This document shows, in pieces, positions 7,332 through 16,418 of a stretch of 64,000 bases of DNA. The stretch is from Elusimicrobiota bacterium (GTDB taxonomy: Bacteria; Elusimicrobiota; Elusimicrobia; UBA1565; JACRDR01), in the NCBI GenBank assembly GCA_016194745.1, contig JACQBA010000019.1, forward strand, positions 62,001 through 126,000, written 5' to 3'. The notes beneath the pieces were generated by a model. It saw only the letters and a list, made by a program, of their open reading frames with translations, was not told the DNA's origin and searched no databases. The first letter of the stretch is position 1; every line of letters starts with the position of its first letter. A program made the position numbers and the translations under genes.

Positions 7332-8873
7332 TTGATTGACACGAACCTATCGCTTCTCGTGGCGGCCGCCGCGGCCGCAGCTTACCTTTCCGTCTTCACC
7401 GTCGCCTATCTCGCCTTCACTCTGCTGTTCCTAGCCCGCGCGGTCCCGCCGCGCCGCTTCGACTCCGTACGAGAGGAATCCCTCTCGATCGTGATCCCGT
7501 CGCGGGACGAAGGCGCCGAGGCTCTGCACGCCGTCGACTCCGCCCTGCGCCAAGACCATCCCGGGGAGGTGGACGTTTACCTTTTGGTGGAGGACGCCGC
7601 GGACACGACCGTGCCGCACCTGCGCCGGCGCTTTCCCGGCGCACCCTGGGACGCTCCCGCGCCGTCCATCGTCGAGGCCGCCGCGTCGGCCCGGCGGCGA
7701 TTCTTCGTCGCGTACACCGGCCACGCGGGAAAGGGACCCAAGCTGAATTGGATCCTGCGGCGCTTGGAGACGGACTACATCGGCCTTCTCGACGCGGACA
7801 ACCGCGCGCACGCGGACTGGGCGCGCACCTCCCTGTGCCTGATGGCGGAGCAAGGCGCGAGCGCGATCCAGAGCCGGCGATGGCCGCTCACGATCAGCGG
7901 CTTCTTCCAGCTATGGGACTCGCTCCAGCACCACGTCGGCTGCCAGGTCCTGAATGTCGTCTACGCGCGCATCGGGCTAAGCGTCTGCTTCACCGGGACC
8001 GCCGCCATATTCGAGTCGCGCCTCCTGCGCGAGCATTCCTTCCGGGACTGCCTGACGGAGGACACGGACCTCAGCTACCAGCTCATCCTCGAGGGGACGC
8101 GCATCGCCAACAATCCCTACAGCGGCACCGACGAAGAGGTATCGCCCGATCTCTACAGCTTCCTCGCGCGCCGCCGGCGCTGGGCGAATGGACATACGGA
8201 GGCCTTCCTGCGTCACCTCAAGGCCTCCTTCTCGCGCCCCTTGCCCGCGCGCACTCGCCTCTTCCTGCTCCTGCACGGACAGTATTACCTGATCTCCGTC
8301 TTGATCGTCCTTGTGCATCTGATCGTGGCGGGACATCTGTTCGCGCGCTTCGCTCCGGTCCTGCAGGCGGCGGCTCTCGCCGCGTCCGCCGCCGCGGGCG
8401 TCGCGATAGCCGCCGCCCAGAGGACGCCCCGCCGCGGCGGCATGCTCGCCGAGTCCCTCGTGAGCGCCTCCTGGGCGTTTCCGTTCGCGGCATTCGCCGC
8501 GCTCGCGGCCGCCGGTTTCCTGCGCCCGGAACTCGTCGCGCAGGTCCGCCCGTTCCCAGGCATCGGCTACTTCCAGGCCGCGGGCGCGCTCAGCCTGTCG
8601 GCACCGCTCCTTCTCCTCGTGGCCGGTCTCTTCGGCTTCGGCCAGGCCGGCGCCGGGATCCTGCTCGCGATGGCCGCGACGTTCCCCTTCTCCATCTTCT
8701 GGGACATCTGCGGCAACATGCTCGGCTTAGCCGACTACTTTCTCGGCGTTAAGGTATGGAAGGCCATCACGCGCTCCTCGAGACGCCGGCACGCGGCCGC
8801 GGGGGATATCCTCCGCCGGCGCATCGGCGGAGGGCGTCCGCTCGACGAGGGCGCGGAACCCGCGCAGACATGA
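7332..8873 (+). CDS. Membrane-bound family 2 glycosyltransferase (processive-type polysaccharide synthase)
   Basis: A 513-residue inner-membrane GT2. One N-terminal membrane helix (about 8-36) is followed by a cytoplasmic GT-A domain with the UDP/metal motif LLDADN, the acceptor-site motif TEDTD and the RRRRW motif typical of cellulose/hyaluronan-synthase-like enzymes. Several C-terminal membrane helices follow. TTG 7332 is the only usable start: an in-frame stop is at 7329 and a GAGG at 7320-7323 gives an acceptable ribosome site. It overlaps the next gene (ATGA). The operon context (GH16 lipoprotein, SGNH hydrolase) points to synthesis, trimming and acyl modification of an exported glycan. 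Confidence 0.85.
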   Translation: MIDTNLSLLVAAAAAAAYLSVFTVAYLAFTLLFLARAVPPRRFDSVREESLSIVIPSRDEGAEALHAVDSALRQDHPGEVDVYLLVEDAADTTVPHLRRRFPGAPWDAPAPSIVEAAASARRRFFVAYTGHAGKGPKLNWILRRLETDYIGLLDADNRAHADWARTSLCLMAEQGASAIQSRRWPLTISGFFQLWDSLQHHVGCQVLNVVYARIGLSVCFTGTAAIFESRLLREHSFRDCLTEDTDLSYQLILEGTRIANNPYSGTDEEVSPDLYSFLARRRRWANGHTEAFLRHLKASFSRPLPARTRLFLLLHGQYYLISVLIVLVHLIVAGHLFARFAPVLQAAALAASAAAGVAIAAAQRTPRRGGMLAESLVSASWAFPFAAFAALAAAGFLRPELVAQVRPFPGIGYFQAAGALSLSAPLLLLVAGLFGFGQAGAGILLAMAATFPFSIFWDICGNMLGLADYFLGVKVWKAITRSSRRRHAAAGDILRRRIGGGRPLDEGAEPAQT

Positions 8874-9745
8874 CGGGCACGAGACTCCTCGCCGCGGCGG
8901 CCGTCCTCGCCGCGGCCGGCTGCGGGCGCGACCGCGCCGCCGTCAATCTCTGCGAGCCGCTCCGCCACGACCGCTTCGCCTGGAACGTGCCTCCCGAGCG
9001 CGTCCCCGGCTTCTGCGGCGAGACACGCGCCGCGCCGCGTCCCGCGCCCGAGCCGCTGGCGAGCTACGAGCTCCTCCGCGAGGACCGCTTCGGCGGGATC
9101 GACGAGGCGTTCTGGTCCGCCTCGACGCACACCTTCCCGGGCAACGACGCCGCGTTCGCTCCGGAGAACGCGGCCGCCGCGGCGGGCGGCGGCGTGACGC
9201 TCACGATCGAGGACCGCCCGGTCGGCGTCAGGCCCTTTGCCGCCGCCGAGCTTTCGGCCAAGGCGCCCCTGCTCTACGGCCGCGTCGAGGCGCGGCTCAA
9301 GCCCGCGCGCGTTTCCGGCGTCGTCTCCGCCTTTTTCCTGTATCGCCTGAGCCCTTGGCAGGAGATCGATCTGGAATTCGCGGGCAAGGACACGACGAAA
9401 GCCCTTCTAAACGTGTATTACAATCGCGGGCGGGACGGGGAGGAGAACAACTACGGAGTCTCGGGCACGCCCATCCTGATCCCTCTGGGCTTCGACGCCG
9501 CCGCGGACTTCCACGACTACGCGATCGAGTGGGGGGAAGGCGAGATCCGCTGGTACGCGGACGGAAAGCTGATCCACCGTCGGACCGCCGCGGGCCCGAG
9601 CCCGGTCCCGCAGCTCCCAATGCGCGTGCATTTCAACGCGTGGCCGACCGCGACGGTCGAGCTCGGCGGCCGCCTCGATCCGAAGAGCCTCCCGGCCGCG
9701 GCCGAGATCCGCTCCGTCAAGATTTTCCGGAGGGCGAAGGGCTGA
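8870..9745 (+). CDS. GH16 family lipoprotein, probable glycan-trimming hydrolase
   Basis: A 291-residue lipoprotein with lipobox AAGC near residue 18. The GH16 catalytic motif is present as QEIDLEF, matching ExDxE, and the C-terminal half has the expected DYAIEWGEGEIRWYADGK beta-sandwich strand pattern. It differs from the GH16 protein at the start of the window, which has the longer EIDIAE form. The start overlaps the stop of the glycosyltransferase gene (ATGA at 8870-8873), and its stop overlaps the next start, so the three genes are translationally coupled. It probably cuts or transglycosylates the polymer made by the upstream synthase. Confidence 0.85.
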   Translation: MTGTRLLAAAAVLAAAGCGRDRAAVNLCEPLRHDRFAWNVPPERVPGFCGETRAAPRPAPEPLASYELLREDRFGGIDEAFWSASTHTFPGNDAAFAPENAAAAAGGGVTLTIEDRPVGVRPFAAAELSAKAPLLYGRVEARLKPARVSGVVSAFFLYRLSPWQEIDLEFAGKDTTKALLNVYYNRGRDGEENNYGVSGTPILIPLGFDAAADFHDYAIEWGEGEIRWYADGKLIHRRTAAGPSPVPQLPMRVHFNAWPTATVELGGRLDPKSLPAAAEIRSVKIFRRAKG

Positions 9746-10827
9746 TGGACTCCGCGGGCCGGAGGCGGGCGTTCAAGATCGTCGTTCCGATCGCCGCGGC
9801 GGGACTCGGCTTCGGCCTATTTGAAGCCGTGTGGGCCGTGACCCGCCCGCTGAAGGAGTCGCCGGAGCACCAGTTCTGGAAGTTCGATTCCGAGCTCGGC
9901 TGGTCGCATCGGGCGAACGAGACCGGCGTCTTTCAGAGCGAGCGCCTCGGCTTCCGCAACGAGATAGCGCTCGACGCGTTCGGACTGCGCGACAACGGCA
10001 ATGGCTTCGCCGGACCGTTCGACAAGACGGTCCTGATCGTGGGAGATTCGGTGACCGCCGGCTTCGAGGTGAAGAGCTCCGAGACCTTCGCATCCGTGCT
10101 CGAGCGGCGCCTGCGCGCGGCGGGCAAGCGCTGGCGCGTCCTCAACGCCGGCGTGCGAGGCTACGGAACGGATCAGGCGCTCCTCACGGCGAGGCGGCTC
10201 GTCCCCGCGGTCAAGCCGGACCTCGTCGTCTACATGTTCGCCTGGAACGACCTGACCGACAACGTGACGATCAAGAACTTCTACCGCGTGTACTCGAAGC
10301 CAGCGTTCGCCCTGGACGCGTCGGGGGCGCTCACGCCGTTCAATCTGCCCGCGTCGCCGCTGCCGAAGGGGCGCTACGATTTCGTCTACGTCGACAAGAG
10401 CGTCGAGCGCATCCAGGGCGACTTCGATACGAGCGGGACGATCGAGTGGGTCCGCGGCCACCTGCGGTCGTACGAACTGGTCGAACAGCTGTACTACCGC
10501 TACGTGGTCAAGCCCCCGACCCTGCCGGACACGGGCCGCATCCCGACGGACTATCCGCCGCGACTGTTTCGGGCGCTACTGCGCGAGATGAAGAAGGAAT
10601 GCCCGAAGCTGCTGGTCGCCTCCTTCGTCTCGAACAAGGCCGCCGCGCGCGATAAGCTCGAGATCGCCCGCGGCGCGGCCTTGGAGCTCGGGCTTCCGTT
10701 CGCCGACCTGCGCTCCTACTTCGTGCCGGAAGCGGAGGAATTCATTATCCCGGAAGACGGCCACTGGAACGCGCGGGGCCACGCGGCCGCCGCCGCGGCG
10801 CTCTTCGACCGCCTCCAGCGTCTCTAG
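9745..10827 (+). CDS. Membrane-anchored SGNH/GDSL hydrolase
   Basis: A 360-residue protein with an N-terminal signal anchor (about 11-30) and an SGNH hydrolase fold. Block I is VGDSVTAG with the nucleophile Ser, and block V is DGHWNARGHA with the catalytic Asp and His. Enzymes of this type add or remove acyl groups, often acetyl, on carbohydrates. The start overlaps the GH16 stop by one base. Together with the synthase and the GH16 it completes a glycan synthesis and modification operon. Its stop overlaps the spoVG stop on the other strand within CTAG. Confidence 0.85.
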   Translation: MDSAGRRRAFKIVVPIAAAGLGFGLFEAVWAVTRPLKESPEHQFWKFDSELGWSHRANETGVFQSERLGFRNEIALDAFGLRDNGNGFAGPFDKTVLIVGDSVTAGFEVKSSETFASVLERRLRAAGKRWRVLNAGVRGYGTDQALLTARRLVPAVKPDLVVYMFAWNDLTDNVTIKNFYRVYSKPAFALDASGALTPFNLPASPLPKGRYDFVYVDKSVERIQGDFDTSGTIEWVRGHLRSYELVEQLYYRYVVKPPTLPDTGRIPTDYPPRLFRALLREMKKECPKLLVASFVSNKAAARDKLEIARGAALELGLPFADLRSYFVPEAEEFIIPEDGHWNARGHAAAAAALFDRLQRL

Positions 10828-11153
10828 ATCATCCCGCGCGCGCCCGGCTGTGCGGCGGTATGATACGCCCGCAGGATCTCCTCCGACGCCTCGGCGTGCG
10901 CCTCGGTGGTGATCGGATGCGCCACGTCGAAATAGCGCGCCTCCCCGTCGCCCTTTGCCTTGCGGCTGGGGAACGAGACGAACGGATCCCCCGGAGCCCC
11001 GTCTTTGAGGGACCGCACGATGCAGATGCCCTTGATCACGAACGATCCTCCGATCGTCAGATCCGCGAACCCGAGTATCTCCCGGTTTCCCCGCACCTCG
11101 TTGAATAACCGGACCTTCGATTTGAGACTCGGCAGTGCCGCCGTTTTCGCCAT
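10824..11153 (-). CDS. spoVG: SpoVG family protein
   Basis: A 109-residue protein whose core matches SpoVG: FADLTIGGSFVIKGICIV, the FVSFPSRK motif, YFDVAHPIT and the C-terminal EEILRAYH helix. Family members bind DNA or RNA and act as global regulators in sporulating and non-sporulating bacteria. I chose ATG 11153, which has a GGGAGG site just upstream; the frame stays open for 29 more codons and an N-terminal extension is possible. No sporulation genes are in the window. Confidence 0.9.
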   Translation of the reverse strand: MAKTAALPSLKSKVRLFNEVRGNREILGFADLTIGGSFVIKGICIVRSLKDGAPGDPFVSFPSRKAKGDGEARYFDVAHPITTEAHAEASEEILRAYHTAAQPGARGMI

Positions 11154-11218
11154 AAGGCCTCCCGCGCGCAGGACGCGCTTCGGGATATACGATTGACCGG
11201 GCGAATTAGTTCCCTGGA

Positions 11219-11677
11219 TTAGAACGACGTCCGCTGCCAAGGGTGCGCGGTGCGCTCCTTGACGGGGGGTTTGGTCTTCAAAAGCGTGTGCATGATCGCG
11301 GGCAGCTTGACGGGATGAGCCGGCTTGGTCATGACTTCGCGGACGTTGGGCTCGTGGCGGATCATCTCGAGAGCCCCGGGAGCCATCATCCTGGCCGTGA
11401 TGATGATCACCGGCACGTCGCCGATACCCTCGGCTTGGAGGTCCCGGAGGATCTCCACGCCTCCCTTTCCGGGAAGCATCAGATCTAAAATGACGAGGTC
11501 CGGCTTGGCTTTTGTGATCTGCTTGACTGCGGAGGCGCCGTCGTTGGCCTCCTCCACTCTGAAGCCCTCTTTCTCAATAATGTGCTTCATGAGCATCCGC
11601 TGACTCTCGTCGTCTTCGACGATGAGAATCACCTTGTCCTTGGGATCGGCTAGCCCCGGGTCATTGGACGGTTCCAT
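11219..11677 (-). CDS. Stand-alone response-regulator receiver protein
   Basis: A 152-residue CheY-like receiver. Acidic residues at E21, D22 and D23, phospho-acceptor D65 (LDLMLPG), conserved Lys K118 (MTKP), then a basic, Pro-containing tail. It is the paralogue of 1745-2191. The start has an AAAGGG ribosome site about 7 bases upstream, unlike its paralogue, which lacks one. It sits between the ynb-like operon and spoVG, all on the minus strand. No kinase partner is adjacent. Confidence 0.9.
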   Translation of the reverse strand: MEPSNDPGLADPKDKVILIVEDDESQRMLMKHIIEKEGFRVEEANDGASAVKQITKAKPDLVILDLMLPGKGGVEILRDLQAEGIGDVPVIIITARMMAPGALEMIRHEPNVREVMTKPAHPVKLPAIMHTLLKTKPPVKERTAHPWQRTSF

Positions 11678-11744
11678 GGTTGCCCTTTGAGACGCTCCCT
11701 ATATGTACCCCCCATTCCCCGGCCCGTCAAGACCAATTTGGTCA

Positions 11745-13040
11745 CTAGGCGGGCTTGAATTCCCGGACCGCTTCCCGGGCCTCCGGGCGGACAACGAGCG
11801 ACGGGCGCGCTCTTCGGATGCGCTCGATGGCCGCCTCAGGGGTCGGCTCGAGGCCCGCCGAGAGGAGATAGGCCGCCACGGCCGCGGCGCTGCGGGAGTA
11901 CCCGATTTTGCAGTGCACGTAGACGATCGAGCCCTTCTTGACGTGGGCCTTGATGAACGCGACCGCCTCCCGGAGTTGCGCCCCGGTCGGAGCCGTGAGA
12001 TCGAGGATCGGGATATTGAGGTACGCCGCCTCGAGGAAGGGTCCGGACGCCGACCATTCCGCGGTCAAATCGACCACGGCCCTCACCCCTTGGTTTCGGG
12101 CCCCGGCGGCCTCGACCGCGTCGAGCCTCCGTCCGAGCCAGACGCCGGGCGCGACCTCGTCCCAGGGACGGCATTGTCTTTGGTACCACCACAACGACGC
12201 GCGCTGGCCGAAGAGGCAGGGCGCGAGCACGAGCCGCGTGCCCAGCGTCAGTTTCCCGCCTCGCTTCCGGTATATCCCCGGTCCGACGCCGAAATAGGCC
12301 GCGGCGACGATGGCCGACGACAGCGCCGCCCAGCCCAGCACCGCCGTCCATGGAGGCGCCAGCGCGGCGCAGACGGCCGCGGCGACGGCCCCCGCCGCGT
12401 AGTATGTCCCGACCCGACGATTGGGCATGACCTCGAGGGCCGGCGCGTCCTCGATCGCGTACAGACACAAGGCTCCCAGGATGAAGCCGCCGACCACGTC
12501 GATGATCTGATGCATGTGGCAGAGCATGGTGGAGAACCCGATCATCGAGAACCAGATTCTTGCCGTCCAGCGCCACGCGCCGCGCGTGTGCCGGACGTAC
12601 AAGTCGGCCAGGATCGTGCGCAGCGCGATGTGCAGGGACGGGAGAAGGTTGAAATCGGGCGTCACCTGCCGCAAGGGCGCGAAAAGCAGCGCGGGAAATC
12701 CCGAGACCTCGGGAAGCGGATAGCAGAGCTTGAGCGGATACAGGAGGAAGCACGAGCCGCCGATCACGATCGCCGCCGAGATGCGCTTGGCGAGGAGCCG
12801 CATCTCCTGCCCGTCGTCGCACAGGAAAAACGAAAGGACGAAGAGCCCGTCGATCGACCAGTACGGGATGACGAACCACTGCAGGAACGGGATGTGCATC
12901 TCCCAGCCGTAGCACCACGACCCGACGTCGCTTCGGCGCGCGGTGATCCAGGTGCAGGCGTTGTAGACGACGAGAAAAAGCGCGGAACACGCCGCCGACC
13001 AGCCGGCCGCCTCCAGCCGCCGCCGCGCCGCCGGACTCAT
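11745..13040 (-). CDS. ynbD: YnbD-like membrane PAP2 / dual-specificity phosphatase fusion
   Basis: A 431-residue protein, close in length to E. coli YnbD (about 430). The N-terminal half is a membrane PAP2-type phosphatase: about six membrane helices, the PSLH motif (134-137) and a late His/Asp motif HMHQIIDVVGG (175-185). The C-terminal cytoplasmic domain is a dual-specificity phosphatase with the CX5R loop HCKIGYSR (C377, R383). It is the last gene of a five-gene operon and overlaps ynbC by ATGA. Its likely role is to remove phosphate from a lipid head-group intermediate, but the substrate is not known for any member of this family that I can name. Confidence 0.85.
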   Translation of the reverse strand: MSPAARRRLEAAGWSAACSALFLVVYNACTWITARRSDVGSWCYGWEMHIPFLQWFVIPYWSIDGLFVLSFFLCDDGQEMRLLAKRISAAIVIGGSCFLLYPLKLCYPLPEVSGFPALLFAPLRQVTPDFNLLPSLHIALRTILADLYVRHTRGAWRWTARIWFSMIGFSTMLCHMHQIIDVVGGFILGALCLYAIEDAPALEVMPNRRVGTYYAAGAVAAAVCAALAPPWTAVLGWAALSSAIVAAAYFGVGPGIYRKRGGKLTLGTRLVLAPCLFGQRASLWWYQRQCRPWDEVAPGVWLGRRLDAVEAAGARNQGVRAVVDLTAEWSASGPFLEAAYLNIPILDLTAPTGAQLREAVAFIKAHVKKGSIVYVHCKIGYSRSAAAVAAYLLSAGLEPTPEAAIERIRRARPSLVVRPEAREAVREFKPA

Positions 13041-14764
13041 GCGCGGCGGCGGGCGAGCGAGACCGTGAAGATGCCCCAAGGATCGGTGTCCTGCTCGATC
13101 TTCTCAAAGCCCGCTTCCCGCACGAGCGCGTCCATCTCCGCCTGCGTCCGCCGGCGCATGATCCACGGGCGGCCCTCCCGATTGGGCAAGGTGCGGGCGA
13201 TCATCTCCAGCTGCGGATGCCACGGCTGGTTGGTGTAGAGCAGAATGCCGCCGGGCTCGAGCGCCTCGGAAAGCCCCCGCAGCGAGGCCCGGATCGGCGC
13301 GTTCTCCGGGATGAGCTCGTAGAGCCCCGACACGATGGCGATCGTAGGCTTGGGCGCCAAGCCGGCGAGGCTCGCGCGATCGAAGGCGTCGCCGCGCTCG
13401 ATCCGCACGTTGCCGAGACTCAGCTCCGCCGCGAGCCTGCGCGCGGCGTCGATGTTGACCTCCTTGTAGTCGCGCAGCAGCGCGGACTCGACCGCCCCGT
13501 CGAGGGCCTTGAGGGTCTCGAGCACGTAGCGCCCCGCCCCGGCCGCGATGTCGACGATCCGCACGGGCGCGCCCCGTCCGCGCGTCTGCGCGATCGCCTT
13601 CGTCAGCATCCCTTCCATGTGCCCTTTCCTGATCCGGATGCCGCGCCAGCCGATGGAGTCGAGAAACTGGCGGTCGATGAGACGCCCCAAGGGAGTGACG
13701 CCGCGCGCCTCGTTCTCGTAGACGTAGTCGAGCATCACGCCGGAGTCGAATCCGCTCTCGTAGCCGATCTGCACCCCCCGGCTGAGCCGCCCGACCGAAC
13801 CCATGCACGCATTGAGCGCGGACCAATACGCCGCGCCGGGACGCTGGAGACGGTCGTACTCCGACTTCGTGTAGCCTCCCTTGTCCGCCTCGACGAGGCG
13901 GGGATCGGGCGGGGACGCGGCGAAGCGGCTCTCGAGGAATCGGCGCACCCGCGCCACGACGGCCGCGCGCTCCGACTCGTGGAACACGGCGTGATAGAGC
14001 CCCGGGAACGTCTCGATCTCTTTGATCGAGGAGGAAAGCCCGTCGAAGAAGGCGCGCTGCGCGCCGACGTCCACGACCCAGTCCGCGCCGGCGCACAGCA
14101 TCAAGGTCGGCGTATGGATCGCGCCGGCGTCGGCGATCAAGCGCTCGGAGGTATCGTAGAGGTCGAGCAGCATCCGGACCGAGATCTCCCGGAAGATCAT
14201 CGAGTCCGCCTGATACGCCGCGGCCTGCGCCGCGTCGTGCGTGAGCATTTTGGCTTTGACGTAGCTCTTCACTACGCCCGGACCGAGGAGTCGCTCCTTG
14301 AGCCTCAAGAGGGGAATCGCGAAGGGGACGTACAGCTTGACCTTGAGCGCCGGCGTCGCGAGCACGAGGCCGCGCAGCGCAGGCGCGTAGTCATGGACCC
14401 ACGCGGCCGCGATGACGCCGCCGACGCTGTGTCCGAGCGCGACCATGTCCTGGATCGGGACGCCGAAGCGCGCGCTCACGTGCCGCGCGAAGCAGTCGGC
14501 GTCCTTGGACAGCGCTCCGACGTTCGGCGCGTCCCCGCGCTTGCCGGGCGAGCGCCCGTGCCCGCGCGCGTCCCATGCGAATACGGCGACGTCGTCGAGT
14601 CCCAACGCGTCGACGGTATCCTGCCAGCGCGCGGAATGTTCGTGGCCCCTATGGAACAGCAGCAGCGCGCGCGTGCAGGCGCCGGACGTCGGCAGCCACG
14701 CCCGGTAGAAGATCTCCGTACCATCCCAACTCTTCATCGTGTGTTCGTCCGCGTGTCGCGTCAT
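13037..14764 (-). CDS. ynbC: YnbC-like alpha/beta hydrolase-methyltransferase fusion
   Basis: A 575-residue two-domain protein (E. coli YnbC is about 585). The N-terminal alpha/beta hydrolase has the nucleophile elbow GHSVGG (S113), an Asp near 228 and a His near 258, and resembles monoacylglycerol lipases. The C-terminal domain (about 330-570) has a class I SAM-binding motif, VDIAAGAGRYV (404-414). ATG 14764 overlaps the stop of the acyltransferase gene. The fusion suggests that one polypeptide both cleaves an acyl group and methylates a lipid head group; this is inference. Confidence 0.85.
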   Translation of the reverse strand: MTRHADEHTMKSWDGTEIFYRAWLPTSGACTRALLLFHRGHEHSARWQDTVDALGLDDVAVFAWDARGHGRSPGKRGDAPNVGALSKDADCFARHVSARFGVPIQDMVALGHSVGGVIAAAWVHDYAPALRGLVLATPALKVKLYVPFAIPLLRLKERLLGPGVVKSYVKAKMLTHDAAQAAAYQADSMIFREISVRMLLDLYDTSERLIADAGAIHTPTLMLCAGADWVVDVGAQRAFFDGLSSSIKEIETFPGLYHAVFHESERAAVVARVRRFLESRFAASPPDPRLVEADKGGYTKSEYDRLQRPGAAYWSALNACMGSVGRLSRGVQIGYESGFDSGVMLDYVYENEARGVTPLGRLIDRQFLDSIGWRGIRIRKGHMEGMLTKAIAQTRGRGAPVRIVDIAAGAGRYVLETLKALDGAVESALLRDYKEVNIDAARRLAAELSLGNVRIERGDAFDRASLAGLAPKPTIAIVSGLYELIPENAPIRASLRGLSEALEPGGILLYTNQPWHPQLEMIARTLPNREGRPWIMRRRTQAEMDALVREAGFEKIEQDTDPWGIFTVSLARRRA

Positions 14765-15483
14765 GCCGGGCCTCCAAGTGCTCGAACCGCAGACTCGAGG
14801 TCGGCGGCGACCTGCGTCGCCGAGTCCCGTCCTCGCGGAAGCGCGGCGTACCCGCGCGGGGCTCCGATGATCAGCCGAACGCGCCTCGGGCGGGGCCAGC
14901 CGCCCTTGGGCCAAGCCTCGAAGGTGCCTTGGAGCAGGCAGGGGACGGCCAGCACGTCCCGGCCCGCGAGGAGCGCACCGATGCCCGGCTTGAACGGTTG
15001 CAGCCCGGGGGCCGTCGCGCGCGTGCCCTCGGGAAACAATAGAAGAACGTTCCCGGGCGTCTCGAGCAGCCTGCGGCAGAGTTCCATGCTCTGGCGGATG
15101 TGCACCTTCCGGGCGAAGGGCAGCGCGTTGACCAGCACGGCGGCGACCCAGATCCTAGGCACGCTCTCGAAAAAGTAATCGGCCGCCGCCGCGGGAAAGG
15201 CGCGGTGGAGCGTAGACAGCGGAAGCGCCGACAGGAGACAGAGAGTGTCGAGATGGCTCCCATGGTTCGCGACGAGGACGAAGGAGCGCCCCACGGGAAG
15301 GTTCTCCCGGCCCACGACCTCGAAACGATGAAACGCCTTGAGCCAGAGGCGCAGCGCGAGCGCCGCGAGCGAGCGGATCGCGTAGACCAGCATGTCCGGC
15401 TCGCGGGGGAAATTGCGCAACCGCTCCACGTAGGGCTGTTCGAGGTCGGCCGCCGTCTCGTAGCGCCAGGTCTCCACGCTCAC
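14761..15483 (-). CDS. PlsC-type lysophospholipid acyltransferase
   Basis: A 240-residue acyltransferase with the NHX4D motif (NHGSHLD) and the FPEGTR motif that binds the glycerol phosphate. The start is the GTG at 15483, which overlaps the ynbB stop (GTGA), so it is coupled to the operon. E. coli ynbABCD has no such gene, so this is an added acyl-transfer step in this version of the pathway. The family transfers an acyl chain to the sn-2 position of lysophosphatidate or a related lysolipid. Confidence 0.88.
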   Translation of the reverse strand: MSVETWRYETAADLEQPYVERLRNFPREPDMLVYAIRSLAALALRLWLKAFHRFEVVGRENLPVGRSFVLVANHGSHLDTLCLLSALPLSTLHRAFPAAAADYFFESVPRIWVAAVLVNALPFARKVHIRQSMELCRRLLETPGNVLLLFPEGTRATAPGLQPFKPGIGALLAGRDVLAVPCLLQGTFEAWPKGGWPRPRRVRLIIGAPRGYAALPRGRDSATQVAADLESAVRALGGPA

Positions 15484-16418
15484 CAGTGCTTGTAGAAATA
15501 GTCCGCCATGTGCATGAAGAACGGGGACGTGTACAGCAGGCTGTTGATGCGGTCGAGCACGCCGCCGTGCCCGGGGATGGCGGCTCCCATATCCTTGATC
15601 CCAAGGTCCCGCTTGATGAAGCCGAGCGAGAGGTCCCCGAGCGGCGCGCCCACGCCCACGATGACGCCGGTCAGCACGAGCTGGAGCGGCCCGAAGTGGG
15701 GGAACGAGCGGCGCAGGAGCCACGGCAGCGCGAGGGACACCGCCAGCGCGCCGAGCGCCCCTTCCCACGTCTTGTTGGGACTGATGTTGGAGCGCAGCGG
15801 GTGCCTGCCGAAGAGCTTGCCGAAGGTGAAGGCCGACACGTCGTTGAGCTCCACCGCGACGACGAGGAACATGAAGTAGCCGTACGCGTGCGGTCCGTTG
15901 GCGAGGAACGCAAGGTGGCAGAAGAGCCAGCAGTAGACGAAGCCGACGACCGCGAGCGACACCGGCTGGATCTGCCCCGCCGGCTGGTTTCGGAGGATCG
16001 GGAGCATCGGCAGAAGCGCGATCGTGTAGACGGGCATCGTCATGAACAGGCCGTACCAGCCGGGCGAGCCCGTGTTCGGATCGGGAACGAGGGCGACGAC
16101 CCCGAGGGCCGCGATCGCCGCGTAGACGACCCCGGTCAGACCCCAGTCCGCGTACAGGCCGGTCGCCCGCGCGAACTCCTTGAAGCCGGAGGCCGAGAGA
16201 ATGATCACGAACACGATCGTCGCGGCGCGCCCGAGCGCGAGGCAGCCGAACACGAGGGGTAGCATGATGAGCCAGCCGCGGTAGATCGCCCAGACCCGGC
16301 TGACGTCCTTGCGCAGGCCGAACTGGAGCGCGCACAGCGCCGCGCCCGCGAAGGCGAGTATCCCGCCCACGAAGACGAGGTAGAACCGGTAGACGTCGCT
16401 CTGCCACGCGCCCGTCAT
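15480..16418 (-). CDS. ynbB: YnbB-like phosphatidate cytidylyltransferase (CdsA family)
   Basis: A 312-residue polytopic membrane protein of the CdsA family. The signature SPNKTWEGALGA is followed by a conserved acidic region (GAPLGDLSLGFIKRDLGIKD) and GHGGVLDRIN. It should make CDP-diacylglycerol from phosphatidate and CTP in the inner membrane. Start and stop overlap the neighbours by ATGA and GTGA. Pairing with a CDP-alcohol phosphatidyltransferase suggests a dedicated CDP-activated lipid branch rather than housekeeping phospholipid synthesis. Confidence 0.88.
   Translation of the reverse strand: MTGAWQSDVYRFYLVFVGGILAFAGAALCALQFGLRKDVSRVWAIYRGWLIMLPLVFGCLALGRAATIVFVIILSASGFKEFARATGLYADWGLTGVVYAAIAALGVVALVPDPNTGSPGWYGLFMTMPVYTIALLPMLPILRNQPAGQIQPVSLAVVGFVYCWLFCHLAFLANGPHAYGYFMFLVVAVELNDVSAFTFGKLFGRHPLRSNISPNKTWEGALGALAVSLALPWLLRRSFPHFGPLQLVLTGVIVGVGAPLGDLSLGFIKRDLGIKDMGAAIPGHGGVLDRINSLLYTSPFFMHMADYFYKHW

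Noticed and set aside
11703-13238. 511-codon open frame on the plus strand
   Set aside because: It is antisense to ynbD, whose motifs are clear.
13217-15178. 653-codon open frame on the plus strand
   Set aside because: It is antisense to ynbC and the acyltransferase, has Arg/Asp/His-rich composition and no recognisable domain; long shadow frames are expected in high-GC coding DNA.
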